A stretch of 64,000 nt of DNA from Rhodoferax sp. (GTDB lineage: Bacteria > Pseudomonadota > Gammaproteobacteria > Burkholderiales > Burkholderiaceae_C): assembly GCA_024236015.1 (NCBI GenBank), contig JACKLK010000001.1, positions 310,001-374,000 on the forward strand. The letters are read 5' to 3'. The notes under the pieces are model-generated. The model was not told where the DNA came from. It saw only the letters and a program-made list of their open reading frames with translations, and did no database searches. Below, piece by piece: positions 25,356 through 36,411 of this stretch; position 1 is the stretch's first letter, and every line of letters begins with the position of its first letter. The position numbers were made by a program, and so were the translations under genes.

Positions 25356-26255
25356 TCAATCGGCGGATCCGGGCTGGGGCAGGTCGATGCCCGGGAAGAT
25401 CTTGATGACGGCGCTGTCGTCCTCGCGCCCGTGGCCAGCGGTCGATGCCTGCATGAACATCTGGTGTGCGGTGGACGACAACGGCAACGGAAACTTGCTG
25501 GCGCGCGCCATGTCGAGCACCAGGCCGAGGTCCTTGACGAAGATGTCGACCGCCGACAGCGGCGTGTAGTCCGCCGCCAGCACATGGGCCATGCGGTTCT
25601 CGAACATCCAGCTGTTGCCGGCACTGTGCGTGATGACCTCGTACAGCGCGGCGGGATCGACCCCTTCGCGCAGGCCCAGGGCCATGGCTTCGGCCGCCGC
25701 GGCGATATGCACGCCGGCGAGCAGCTGGTTGATGATCTTGACCTTGCTGCCGGCACCGGCACTGTCGCCGAGCTGGTAGACCTTGCCGGCCATGGCCTGC
25801 AACACCGGTTCGGCCTTGGCATAGGCCGCCGGCGTTCCCGCGGTCATCATCGTCATCTCGCCGCTGGCGGCCTTGGCGGCACCACCGGAGATCGGCGCAT
25901 CGATGTACAGCAGGCCCTGGTCCGTCAGGCGTTTTTCCAGTGCGATCGACCAGTTCGGATCGACGGTGGAGCACATCACGAACACCGAGCCCGGACGCAT
26001 GGCCGCGGCGCATCCATCCGTGCCGTAGAGCACCTGCTCGGTCTGCTGCGCATTGACGACCACCGACACGACGACGTCGCAGTCCTGCGCCAGCTCCGCT
26101 GGCGACGCACAGGCCACGCCGCCGTCGCGGGCGAAGGCCTGTGCCGCCTCGGGGCGCACATCGAACACCCGCACCGTGTATCCCGCGCGCCGCAGGGTTT
26201 GCGCGATGCCGCCCCCCATGGCCCCCAGGCCGATCACTCCTGTCACCAATGTCAT
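25356..26255 (-). CDS. ltnD: L-threonate dehydrogenase-like NAD-dependent oxidoreductase (LtnD family)
   Basis: A 299-residue beta-hydroxyacid dehydrogenase. GLGAMG at residues 9-14 binds the cofactor, DAPISGGAAKAASGEMTMM is the substrate signature, and the catalytic lysine is in GSKVKIINQLL. Its pairing with an OtnK-like kinase is the known arrangement for LtnD or DtnD, which oxidise L-threonate or D-threonate/erythronate at C2 or C3. GAGGAG precedes the ATG at 26255. 3-Hydroxyisobutyrate or tartronate semialdehyde activity is possible for the family, but the kinase neighbour favours a tetronate. Confidence 0.87.
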   Translation of the reverse strand: MTLVTGVIGLGAMGGGIAQTLRRAGYTVRVFDVRPEAAQAFARDGGVACASPAELAQDCDVVVSVVVNAQQTEQVLYGTDGCAAAMRPGSVFVMCSTVDPNWSIALEKRLTDQGLLYIDAPISGGAAKAASGEMTMMTAGTPAAYAKAEPVLQAMAGKVYQLGDSAGAGSKVKIINQLLAGVHIAAAAEAMALGLREGVDPAALYEVITHSAGNSWMFENRMAHVLAADYTPLSAVDIFVKDLGLVLDMARASKFPLPLSSTAHQMFMQASTAGHGREDDSAVIKIFPGIDLPQPGSAD

Positions 26256-26392
26256 TCGGATCTCCTCGTTGTGCGGCGGCGCCATACCGCTGCCGTCGGA
26301 CGGCGCGCCGGCCTTGCCGCCGGCCCGCCATCCGGGTCGAGCGCGGATTGTCGCTCAGCCCACGGCCGGGCGCGTTCGGGGCGCGGCCCTCG

Positions 26393-27286
26393 TCAGCGGC
26401 TGCGTCCGGCGCGCAACATGAAGATGCCGGCGGCGACCATCAGCACGATGCCGGACCAGGCCAGCAGGTTCGGCACGTCGCCCCAGACCAGCCAGCCCAG
26501 CGCCAGCGCATAGATCAGCGCCGTGTATCTAAACGGCGCAACCAGGCTCAGTTCGCCGGTGCGCATGCCGACGATCACCATGTAGTAGGCACTGCTCAGG
26601 AATACGCTGGCACCGGCCAGCAGGGCGAGCTGGGACCCGTCGACCGGCTGCCAGCCCTGGACCAGGCTCCAGGGGCCTGTGAGCAGCAACACCGCGATCG
26701 ACGTGGTCAGCGTGATCAGGATGGAGGGCACGGTCAGTGCGATCCGGCGCGTGATCAGGTCGCGGCCGGTATGTAACAAGGTGGCGAACAGGCACATCGG
26801 GCTCCAGGCGTTGAAGGCCTCGGCTGCGGGCTGCACGATCAGCAACACGCCGATGAAGCCGCCGGCGATGGCCAGCCAGCGCGCCGGCCCCACCCGCTCA
26901 CGCCACACGACGGCCGCGTAGACCGCGATGAACATCGGCGAGGCCATGTTGATGGCCGATGCATTGCCGATCGGCAGGTGGAACAGGGACGTCAGGTAGG
27001 CCATGGTGGCCAGGGCGTCGAGCGCCGCGCGCAGCAGCACCGGGCGTTGCGTCAGTTGCGTCCAGGCGCCGTCGCGCAGCAGGGTGCCGGGTCGCAGCGC
27101 GCCCATGGCGACGGCGGCGGCCAGCAGCAAGCCGGTCGCGAACAGGCCGCGGATGAAGATCAGCTGCGCCGCCGGCAGCGTTGCACTGACATATTTGACT
27201 AGCGCGTCGTTGGCGATGAACAGGCCCATGGCCAGCGACATGGCGACGATGCCTTTGCGGTTGTCGATGTCGGTGGATGCAGGCAT
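26393..27286 (-). CDS. EamA-family (DMT superfamily) membrane transporter
   Basis: A 297-residue membrane protein with ten hydrophobic helices in two EamA repeats (about residues 15-140 and 155-285). Typical are the FIRGLFATGLLLAA helix, the GNASAINMASPMFIAVYAAVVWRE loop with helix, and FIGVLLIV. Such proteins export metabolites. The ATG at 27286 is preferred; earlier in-frame starts would reach into the divergent phosphatase promoter region. The substrate is unknown. Confidence 0.88.
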   Translation of the reverse strand: MPASTDIDNRKGIVAMSLAMGLFIANDALVKYVSATLPAAQLIFIRGLFATGLLLAAAVAMGALRPGTLLRDGAWTQLTQRPVLLRAALDALATMAYLTSLFHLPIGNASAINMASPMFIAVYAAVVWRERVGPARWLAIAGGFIGVLLIVQPAAEAFNAWSPMCLFATLLHTGRDLITRRIALTVPSILITLTTSIAVLLLTGPWSLVQGWQPVDGSQLALLAGASVFLSSAYYMVIVGMRTGELSLVAPFRYTALIYALALGWLVWGDVPNLLAWSGIVLMVAAGIFMLRAGRSR

Positions 27287-27374
27287 GGCCTGCGATGGTA
27301 GCGCCTGCCCGCCGATCGACGCCCTGTCCGGCGCGCGACGCGGTGCCTGGCCATGCGCGCATACCATCGTCGTC

Positions 27375-28121
27375 ATGCAGACACCACCGACCCGCCACCT
27401 GGCCTTGCAAGGCAGCACGAACTTCCGCGACCTGGGCGGTTACGCCGGCCGCGACGGCCGCAGCGTGCGTTGGCGCCGCCTGTTCCGCTCCGACCATCTG
27501 GGCGCCTTGTCCGCGTCGGACATCGCCACTGTGTCGGCGCTGGGACTGGCCCGGGTCTGCGACTTGCGCGGCGCCCAGGAACGCACCGCCCATCCCTGCG
27601 TGTTGCCGGGCGTGACCGTGATCGCACTGCCGATCGAGCCCACCGTGGTGCAGGGCCTGCAGTCGATGCTGGCCGCCGGCCAGGCGTTGACCGTGCAGGC
27701 GACGACCGCGTTGATGGAGCAGACCTATCGTGATTTCGTGCACGACAACAGCGCGCGTTTCGCCGAGTTGTTCGATCACCTGCTGCACGATGACACGCCG
27801 CTCGTGTTCCATTGCACCGCGGGCAAGGACCGCACCGGCTTTGCCGCCGCGTTGATCCTGTCCGCGCTGGGCGTGCCCCGGCCGGTCATCGAGCAGGACT
27901 ATCTGCTGACCAACACGCACTACCGGCAGCCGCACCTGCCTTCAAGCATGGCGTCGCAGGAGGTGCTGGACGTGTTGTGGACGGTGCAGCCGGGTTTTCT
28001 GGCGGCGGCATTGCAGGTCGTGGATGCCGACTACGGCGGGATCGAGGCCTACCTGGAAAAGGCGATCGGCCTGGCCGCGCCCGCGCGCACGCGCTTGGAG
28101 CAGATGTACCTGGTGCGGTGA
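27375..28121 (+). CDS. Tyrosine-protein phosphatase family protein (DSP/LMW-unrelated, Y_phosphatase3 type)
   Basis: A 248-residue protein with the phosphatase loop HCTAGKDRTG at residues 146-155, giving the catalytic Cys147 and Arg153. The front part TNFRDLGGYAGRDG and LFRSDHLGALSASDI is the hallmark of the bacterial tyrosine phosphatases that also act on phosphoinositides in some pathogens. Without a signal peptide it should be cytoplasmic. It is divergent from the EamA gene and has no obvious functional partner. Confidence 0.88.
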   Translation: MQTPPTRHLALQGSTNFRDLGGYAGRDGRSVRWRRLFRSDHLGALSASDIATVSALGLARVCDLRGAQERTAHPCVLPGVTVIALPIEPTVVQGLQSMLAAGQALTVQATTALMEQTYRDFVHDNSARFAELFDHLLHDDTPLVFHCTAGKDRTGFAAALILSALGVPRPVIEQDYLLTNTHYRQPHLPSSMASQEVLDVLWTVQPGFLAAALQVVDADYGGIEAYLEKAIGLAAPARTRLEQMYLVR

Positions 28122-28164
28122 CCGCGACGCGGGCAGCGGGCCGGACAGGCGGGCGCGCCGCCAT

Positions 28165-29079
28165 TCACGGCGCTTCGAGCGCCTGCCAGAATGCCTCGGC
28201 CGCGGCGTTCTGGTCCGCGCGGCGACGGAACAGCCGTACGTCCAGTGCGACATGCCACTGCGGCTCGCCGGCCAGCTGCAGCCGCCCGTCGCGCAGGTCC
28301 CGCTCGATCAGGCTGCGGGGCAGCCATGCGACGCCGCGCCCCTCCAGCACCATGGTCTTGAGCAGTTCCGCATGGTGAGCGGTGAACACGCTGTGGTGCT
28401 GCTGGAACGCCGCCGGCAGCAGGCTGCGCATGATGCGGCCCAGACCGGAGGCTTCGCTGTACGCGAGCACCGGTATCTCCGCCGAGATCTGCGCGCCGAT
28501 CATCCATCGGGCTTCGCGGGCCGGTCGGCTCGCGGCGACCGGCATCAACACGTCGTCGCCGATGCGGGTCGAGACGAACCGGGTGTCGTCGAGCCGGTTC
28601 GGCACGGCCGGATGGCTGTGGCACAGCAGAAACTGCACCTTGCGTTGCAGCATCAGTTCCTCGCAGGCCGCCATGTTGTCGGACACCACGTCGATCGGGC
28701 CCAAGGCCAGCCGCGCTTCGATGCCGGCAAGCCAGGCCGGGAAATAATGCAGCGACAACACGTGCGTGGCGGCAAAGCGCAGGCTTTGCGCGGCCAGCGC
28801 GTCGAGCGCGCACGCCGCGCGGCGCGCCGCCAGCAGATCGTCCAGCAAGGCGTGTGCGGCGGGCCGGAATCGCTTGCCGGCCGGGGTCAGTGAAACCGGG
28901 TGCGCGCTGCGATCGACCAGTGCCACTCCCACCCATTTCTCCAGCGACTTGATGTGCCGGCTCAAGGCCGGTTGCGCGATGCTGCGCAACTCGGCCGCAC
29001 GCGAGAAATTGCCGCATGCGGCCAGCGCCAGGAAGTCCTCCAGCCAGGCGAGGTCGAGCGGACGATTCCCGGGGCCCAT
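28165..29079 (-). CDS. LysR-type regulator divergent from D-tartrate dehydratase
   Basis: A 304-residue LysR protein. The HTH is at about residues 8-67 (LAWLEDFLALAACGNFSRAAE, SIAQPALSRHIKSLEKW), followed by an effector domain. The start at 29079 gives the normal N-terminus. It is divergent from the truncated dihydrodipicolinate-synthase-like relic and the D-tartrate dehydratase gene, so it is the likely regulator of tartrate use. Confidence 0.88.
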   Translation of the reverse strand: MGPGNRPLDLAWLEDFLALAACGNFSRAAELRSIAQPALSRHIKSLEKWVGVALVDRSAHPVSLTPAGKRFRPAAHALLDDLLAARRAACALDALAAQSLRFAATHVLSLHYFPAWLAGIEARLALGPIDVVSDNMAACEELMLQRKVQFLLCHSHPAVPNRLDDTRFVSTRIGDDVLMPVAASRPAREARWMIGAQISAEIPVLAYSEASGLGRIMRSLLPAAFQQHHSVFTAHHAELLKTMVLEGRGVAWLPRSLIERDLRDGRLQLAGEPQWHVALDVRLFRRRADQNAAAEAFWQALEAP

Positions 29080-29172
29080 GGGTGAATAGTTGTATGCGAT
29101 TCGAGTATTGGACGCGATGGTGTCGGCCGATGGATGATGCGGCTTTTCGATCACGGGAGCCCGAAGACCACC
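29080..29172. other. Divergent intergenic region between LysR gene and the tartrate locus
   Basis: This 93-base gap must hold the LysR and tarD-operon promoters. It has AT-rich TTGTATGCGATTCGAGTATT (29088-29107), which could carry a LysR site, but I see no convincing dyad or sigma-70 hexamer pair. Confidence 0.4.
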
Positions 29173-29370
29173 ATGCCACAGACGATCGATTATCGAGGGA
29201 TTGTTCCCGCCATTGCCGGCCCGTTCACCGGGGATGGCCGGCGCGCGCCCTGGCCGGCCGGTGGGGGCGCCGCCAGCAACCGGCACCGCCATGCCGGCCG
29301 CCCGCGTGCGTGCGGGTGCTGTCTGATTCGCGACCGCCGCCGATCGGGCGCTGCGTCGCTGCCACTGTGA
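29173..29370 (+). pseudogene. Truncated dihydrodipicolinate synthase-family gene (relic)
   Basis: The first 23 codons from the ATG at 29173 to 29241 read as the N-terminus of a DHDPS/NAL-family protein (DYRGIVPAIAGPFTGDG; family members start YRGI.PAI.TPFT.DG). After 29241 the frame is Arg/Ala/Gly-rich nonsense with no family character and stops at 29370, 11 bases before the D-tartrate dehydratase gene. A full family member has about 300 residues, so most of the gene is missing. DHDPS-family enzymes often accompany sugar-acid dehydratases. Deletion is inferred from the sharp loss of similarity. Confidence 0.6.
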
Positions 29371-29381
29371 GGAACCCAGCA

Positions 29382-30548
29382 ATGAAGATTGTCGACATCG
29401 TCGAATCCACCCGTCCCATCAGCTCCAACATCCGCAATGCGTTCATCGATTTCTCGAAGATGACTTTGAGCCTGGTTGCCGTCGTCACCGACGTGGTGCG
29501 CGACGGCCGGCCGGTGATCGGTTACGGCTTCAACTCGAACGGCCGCTACGGCCAGGGCGCGCTGATCCGCGAGCGTTTCCGCCCCCGCGTGCTGGAGGCC
29601 GATCCGGCCAGCCTGCGTGACGAGACCGGCGACAACCTCGACCCGCACAAGGTCTGGGCCTGCATGATGCACAACGAAAAGCCCGGCGGCCACGGCGAAC
29701 GGTCGGTGGCGGTGGGCACGATCGACATGGCGCTCTGGGATGCGGTGGCCAAGATCGCCAACCAGCCGCTGCACGAGATGCTGGCGCAGCGGTACGGCAA
29801 CGGCGCGGCGAATCCGCGTGTCTTCGTGTATGCGGCCGGCGGTTATTACCATCCGGGCAAGGGTCTGGACGGCCTGCGCGCCGAGATGGCGAGTTACCTC
29901 GAGCGCGGCTATTCCGTGGTCAAGATGAAGATCGGCGGCGCGCCGCTGGCGCAGGACATCGAACGCATCGAGGCGGTGCTGGCCATGTTGCAGCCCGGCC
30001 AGCAACTGGCGGTGGACGCGAACGGCCGCTTCGACCTGCCGACGGCGCTGGCGTACGGCAAGGCCTTGTCGCAGTACCCGCTGTTCTGGTACGAGGAGGC
30101 TGGCGATCCGCTGGACTACGAACTGCAGGCGCGCCTGGGCGAAGCCTATGCCGGAGCGCTGGCCACCGGCGAGAACCTGTTCTCGATGCAGGACGCACGC
30201 AACCTGATCCGCCACGGCGGCATGCGGCCCGACCGCGACTGGCTGCAGTTCGACTGCGCGCTGAGTTACGGCCTGGTCGAATATCTGCGTACGCTGGACA
30301 TGCTCAAGGCGTACGGCTGGTCGCCGAGCCGCTGCATTCCGCACGGCGGCCACCAGATGTCGCTGGCGATCGCCGCCGGGCTGGGGCTGGGTGGCAACGA
30401 GTCGTATCCGGACCTGTTCCAGCCGTACGGCGGCTTCCCGGATGGCGTGAAGGTCGAAGCCGGCCATGTGACGCTGCCGGCGCTGCCGGGCATCGGGTTC
30501 GAGGGCAAGGCGGATCTGATCGCCGAGATGCACGCGTTGGCGCGCTGA
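29382..30548 (+). CDS. tarD: D(-)-tartrate dehydratase, enolase superfamily (TarD)
   Basis: A 388-residue mandelate racemase/muconate-lactonizing-type enzyme that dehydrates D-tartrate to oxaloacetate. It closely matches, from memory, the structurally known Bradyrhizobium D-tartrate dehydratase throughout: YGFNSNGRYGQG, the NEKPGGHGERSVAVGT block, KMKIGGAP with the KxK pair Lys181/Lys183, metal ligands Asp212, Glu238 or 239 and Glu264, and His321 in IPHGGHQ. Length is the same to within one residue. GTGAGGAA precedes the ATG. A LysR gene is divergent, and a gene relic lies between. A shared terminator with rpoD follows. Confidence 0.88.
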   Translation: MKIVDIVESTRPISSNIRNAFIDFSKMTLSLVAVVTDVVRDGRPVIGYGFNSNGRYGQGALIRERFRPRVLEADPASLRDETGDNLDPHKVWACMMHNEKPGGHGERSVAVGTIDMALWDAVAKIANQPLHEMLAQRYGNGAANPRVFVYAAGGYYHPGKGLDGLRAEMASYLERGYSVVKMKIGGAPLAQDIERIEAVLAMLQPGQQLAVDANGRFDLPTALAYGKALSQYPLFWYEEAGDPLDYELQARLGEAYAGALATGENLFSMQDARNLIRHGGMRPDRDWLQFDCALSYGLVEYLRTLDMLKAYGWSPSRCIPHGGHQMSLAIAAGLGLGGNESYPDLFQPYGGFPDGVKVEAGHVTLPALPGIGFEGKADLIAEMHALAR

Positions 30549-30576
30549 GCCGGCGCCGCTCGGCGCGCCAGACGTG

Positions 30577-30613
30577 AAAAAAGCCGCTGGCCCCGACCGG
30601 GGCAGCGGCTTTC
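30577..30613. terminator. Bidirectional intrinsic terminator between tarD and rpoD
   Basis: AAAGCCGCTG-g-CCCC (30579-30594) pairs with GGGGCAGCGGCTTT (30599-30612) around GACC, with one bulged base. An A-run precedes and TTTCTT follows, so it can end tarD transcripts on the plus strand and rpoD transcripts on the minus strand, where the tail is six U. Confidence 0.9.
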
Positions 30614-30635
30614 TTGCCGGGCGCGATGCGTCGAC

Positions 30636-33029
<2,394 letters not shown>

Positions 33030-33238
33030 GTACAACCTCAAGGCATCAAAAAAACAAAGAAGACCGGCGCCCGGGCACGGCGCGCAGACGGTGGTGGAGC
33101 AGACAAGGTCGAACCCGGCAAGATGGATGGGCGATCATTTGGTGTGCAGTCCTTGCGGTAGGTTGGCCGGTCGTGAACGTCGTCATCGGTTGGCCGGGCC
33201 CGGAGGTGCTGCTGTCGCTCTTGCGCGGAAAACGGTGG

Positions 33239-33244
33239 ATTATA
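33239..33244 (-). promoter_or_regulatory. Probable -10 box of an rpoD promoter
   Basis: On the minus strand the gap between dnaG and rpoD contains a perfect TATAAT (33244 to 33239) preceded by GGTTCGCACGG. No good -35 hexamer lies 16-18 bases upstream, so this may need an alternative sigma or activator. The leader to rpoD would be about 200 bases. It would let rpoD be transcribed apart from dnaG. Confidence 0.45.
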
Positions 33245-33324
33245 CCGTGCGAACCGCGGAAAGCGACTGTTTCTGCGGCTTTTGGCCCTGTCGGCTCAAG
33301 GGGCGGAGGGTATCGTCGACCCCG

Positions 33325-35211
33325 TCACGGAGCCGGGGCATCGGACGATTCGAGCCCGAGCCGGCGGGCCTGCAACTCGCGATACCGGGCCAGTGCCGCC
33401 GGGTCGCTGGCGGCGGCTTCGATCGCCAGCGTCTCCTGCGACTTGAGGTGTTCGATCAGCATGCGGCGCAGCAGGTTGCGCAATTCGTCGACCGCATCCT
33501 TCTGGTCGTCGATGGCCGCCAGTTGCGGGTCGGCCATCACGCGCAGGGCCAGCTCCTCGCAGGCATGGTCGCGCAGGCCCTCGCGCAGCGCGCCCCAGGG
33601 TTGCGGTCCGTGTTCGTGCAAGGCATGTTCGAGCCAGACGAACAGCGGTCCGTGGGGCGCCGGCAATTGGCACAACATCGCGTGATCCTCGGCCGAGAAC
33701 AGGTCCCAGGCCGACAGGTGGCCGAGCAGCACGCGCGCGGCGTGGTCGGCCCGGCTGGCGGGCATCACCCGCCCGGGCGGACGGGGCAGGGACGGCGCCC
33801 GGTTCCAGCGCCCCCGCGACCGATGATGGCTGGTGCCGCCATCGTGGCCGTCTGCGGCCGGTGCCCGTGGTTCCCGCGCCGGCGCGGCGGCCGCCGGTGC
33901 GGCGGCGGGCGCCCACAACTCGGTCAGCTCGCGCGATGGCAGCTGCACCTGGGCCGCGATCTCGCCCAGCAACTGGCGCTTCAACGCGCCATCCGGCAAG
34001 GCGTTCCACAAGGGCCTCGCATTGCTCGCCATCAGCGAGCGGCCCTCGGCCGTCATCAGGTCGCAGCCGTCACGGGCGGCGTCGATCAGGAAGCGGCTCA
34101 GCGGCACGGCGTCGGCGATGCAGCGGGCGAACCCATCCTTGCCATGGGCGCGGATGTAGCTGTCCGGATCATGCTCGGGCGGCAGGAACAGGAACTTGAC
34201 GTTGCGGATGTCGCTGGCATGGGGCAGGGCGGCCTCCAGCGCCTTGCGCGCCGCGCGCCGGCCTGCCGCGTCGCCGTCGAAGCTGAACACCACGGCGTCG
34301 GTGAAGCGGAACAGCTTCTGCACATGGTCGGCCGTGCAGGCCGTGCCCAGCGTGGCCACCGCGTTCGGGAATCCGAGCTGGGCCAGGGCCACCACGTCCA
34401 TGTAGCCCTCGGTCACGAGTGCGAAGCCCTGTTCGCGCAACGCGGTGCGCGCCTCGAACAGGCCGTACAACTCGCGGCCCTTGTGGAACACCGGGGTTTC
34501 CGGCGAATTGAGGTACTTGGGTTTCTCGTCGCCCAGCACCCGGCCGCCGAAGCCGATGCATTCGCCCTTGACATTGCGGATCGGGAACATCAGCCGGTCG
34601 CGAAACCGGTCCCAGCGCTTTTCTTCGCCGCCGTTGTCGTCCTGGCCCACGATCACAAGTCCGCTCTCGACCAGCAGCGGATCCTCGTAGCTGGGGAATA
34701 CGCTGGCCAGGCTGCGCCAGCCTTGCGGCGCATAACCCAGGCCGAAGCGGCGCGCGATCTCCCCGCTCAGGCCACGCCGTTTGCAGTAGTCGATGGCCCG
34801 GCTGGCATCCTTGAGGTGCCTGCGGTAGGCCTCGCCGGCCTTCTCGAGCACGTCGGTCAGCGTGTTCTGCTTCTGGCGCTGCTCGGCGGCGCGGGCCCGC
34901 TGCTCGGGCGAGAGATCCTCCTCGGGCACCTGCATGCCGTACTGGCCCGCCAGTTCCTTGACCGCGTCGATGAACCCCATGCCGGTGTGGTCCATCAGGA
35001 ATCCGATGGCGTTGCCGTTCTTGCCGCAGCCGAAGCAGTGGTAGAACTGCTTGGTCGGACTGACCGTGAATGACGGCGATTTCTCGGAATGGAAGGGGCA
35101 CAGGCCGGAGAAATTGGCCCCGGTCTTCTTCAGCTGGACGTAGCGGCCGACGATCTCCACCACGTCGGCGCGCGCGACGAGTTCCTGGATGAATGACTGG
35201 GGAATGGCCAC
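33325..35211 (-). CDS. dnaG: DNA primase
   Basis: The 628-residue replicative primase. The N-terminal zinc-binding domain has Cys38, His41, Cys59 and Cys62 (CPFH...CFGC). The TOPRIM core shows VTEGYMDVVALAQLG and FSFDGDAAGRRAARKAL. The C-terminal helicase-binding domain is preceded by an Ala/Pro/Arg-rich linker. The start codon is GTG at 35211 with a weak ribosome site, consistent with low expression. It is followed by rpoD on the same strand; rpsU, often upstream, is absent, and an Ldh2-type dehydrogenase gene sits there instead. Confidence 0.97.
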   Translation of the reverse strand: MAIPQSFIQELVARADVVEIVGRYVQLKKTGANFSGLCPFHSEKSPSFTVSPTKQFYHCFGCGKNGNAIGFLMDHTGMGFIDAVKELAGQYGMQVPEEDLSPEQRARAAEQRQKQNTLTDVLEKAGEAYRRHLKDASRAIDYCKRRGLSGEIARRFGLGYAPQGWRSLASVFPSYEDPLLVESGLVIVGQDDNGGEEKRWDRFRDRLMFPIRNVKGECIGFGGRVLGDEKPKYLNSPETPVFHKGRELYGLFEARTALREQGFALVTEGYMDVVALAQLGFPNAVATLGTACTADHVQKLFRFTDAVVFSFDGDAAGRRAARKALEAALPHASDIRNVKFLFLPPEHDPDSYIRAHGKDGFARCIADAVPLSRFLIDAARDGCDLMTAEGRSLMASNARPLWNALPDGALKRQLLGEIAAQVQLPSRELTELWAPAAAPAAAAPAREPRAPAADGHDGGTSHHRSRGRWNRAPSLPRPPGRVMPASRADHAARVLLGHLSAWDLFSAEDHAMLCQLPAPHGPLFVWLEHALHEHGPQPWGALREGLRDHACEELALRVMADPQLAAIDDQKDAVDELRNLLRRMLIEHLKSQETLAIEAAASDPAALARYRELQARRLGLESSDAPAP

Positions 35212-35259
35212 GGGGCTATTGTCGCCGCCCCGGGCCGGCGCGCCCCGGCAAGCGCCGGC

Positions 35260-36312
35260 TCAGAGCGGCGCCGGGAACGCGCTCGCGTACTTGTCGCAGA
35301 ACGGCTGCAGCATCGGGGCGATGCTGGGATGCAGCGCGACACCTTCGGCCTGTTGTGCCGTGCGCCGCGCCATGCCGCCTTGTCCCGGCAACCGTACCGC
35401 GGGCCGGCCCGGCACCGGTGGGTTGCGGGTGCAGGCATCGGCCAGCCAGTCCATCTGGCGCAGGAATGCGGAGGGGCCGCCATACGCATCGGGGTCGTGC
35501 AGCGTCACGTGCACCGTCGCTCCCCAGCCTTCGGCCGCGTCGGCCCGGCCGTGGCCGGCCAGGCCGGCCGTCAGCGCCTCGACCGTCAGGCCCAGGCCGA
35601 AACCCTTGTGGCCGTAGCTGAGCCCGCCGATCGGCAGGATGGTTCCCGGCGGGTCCTGTGCCAGCACGGCCGGATCGTTGGTCGGCTGGCCATGGGCATC
35701 GAGCAGCCAGGGTTCGGCAAAGGTCTCGCCGGCGGCCGCCTTGCGGTTGCTCATGCCATTGGTCGTGATCGAGGCCGAAATGTCGATCAGGACCGGGGCG
35801 CCCGAGGTCGGGAACCCGATCGCGATCGGATTGGGTGTCATCACCGCGCGGGTGCCGCCGAAGGGCGCCACGCTGGCGACGTTCGGGTCGGAGCAGGCGA
35901 TGATGCCGAGCAGGCCTTCTTCGGCCACCCGCATCAGATATACCGCCAGGCAGGCGATATGGTGGCTGCGCCGGATCACCAGCGAGGCGACGCCGTATTG
36001 GCGCGCAGCGGGGATCATGTGGTCGAGGGCGCGCTCCATCAACCAGGGGCCGGGCAGGCGTCGCCCGTCCCACAACATGGCCGCGGGCTTGCGGTTGACC
36101 ACGTCGGGCTCTCCGCTGCGGGTCATGCGTCCCTGCTCGACCTCCTTGAGGTAGGGCGCCAGCAGGGCCAGGCCATGCGTGTCGTGGCCGAGCAGGTCGC
36201 CGTCGAGCAGCGTACGCGCCACGCTACGGGCGATCGGCGCGTCGAGGCCGGCCGCCTGCAGCAGGTCTTGGGCCATGGTGAGCAAGGCGTCGGCACGGTA
36301 GCGTGGGGGCAT
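35260..36312 (-). CDS. Ldh family oxidoreductase (malate/L-lactate/ureidoglycolate dehydrogenase type 2)
   Basis: A 350-residue member of the Ldh_2 family, NAD(P)-dependent 2-hydroxyacid dehydrogenases unrelated to classical LDH. Landmarks are LLGHDTHGLALLAPYLK near residue 40, the SLVIRRSHHIA segment with the catalytic His, PFGGTRAVMTPNPIAIGFPT, and SYGHKGFGLGLTVEALTAGL. It is divergent from the acyl-CoA synthetase gene and ends 48 bases before dnaG. The substrate cannot be decided among malate, sulfolactate, ureidoglycolate and others. Confidence 0.9.
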   Translation of the reverse strand: MPPRYRADALLTMAQDLLQAAGLDAPIARSVARTLLDGDLLGHDTHGLALLAPYLKEVEQGRMTRSGEPDVVNRKPAAMLWDGRRLPGPWLMERALDHMIPAARQYGVASLVIRRSHHIACLAVYLMRVAEEGLLGIIACSDPNVASVAPFGGTRAVMTPNPIAIGFPTSGAPVLIDISASITTNGMSNRKAAAGETFAEPWLLDAHGQPTNDPAVLAQDPPGTILPIGGLSYGHKGFGLGLTVEALTAGLAGHGRADAAEGWGATVHVTLHDPDAYGGPSAFLRQMDWLADACTRNPPVPGRPAVRLPGQGGMARRTAQQAEGVALHPSIAPMLQPFCDKYASAFPAPL

Positions 36313-36411
36313 GGGAGGATCCTGTCGTGGTCAGTGGCGGAGGGATTTGCTGTAATGATGCCAGAGCCACAGCTGCCGATCGCGCAATCAAACATCACGA
36401 GGAGTCACGCC

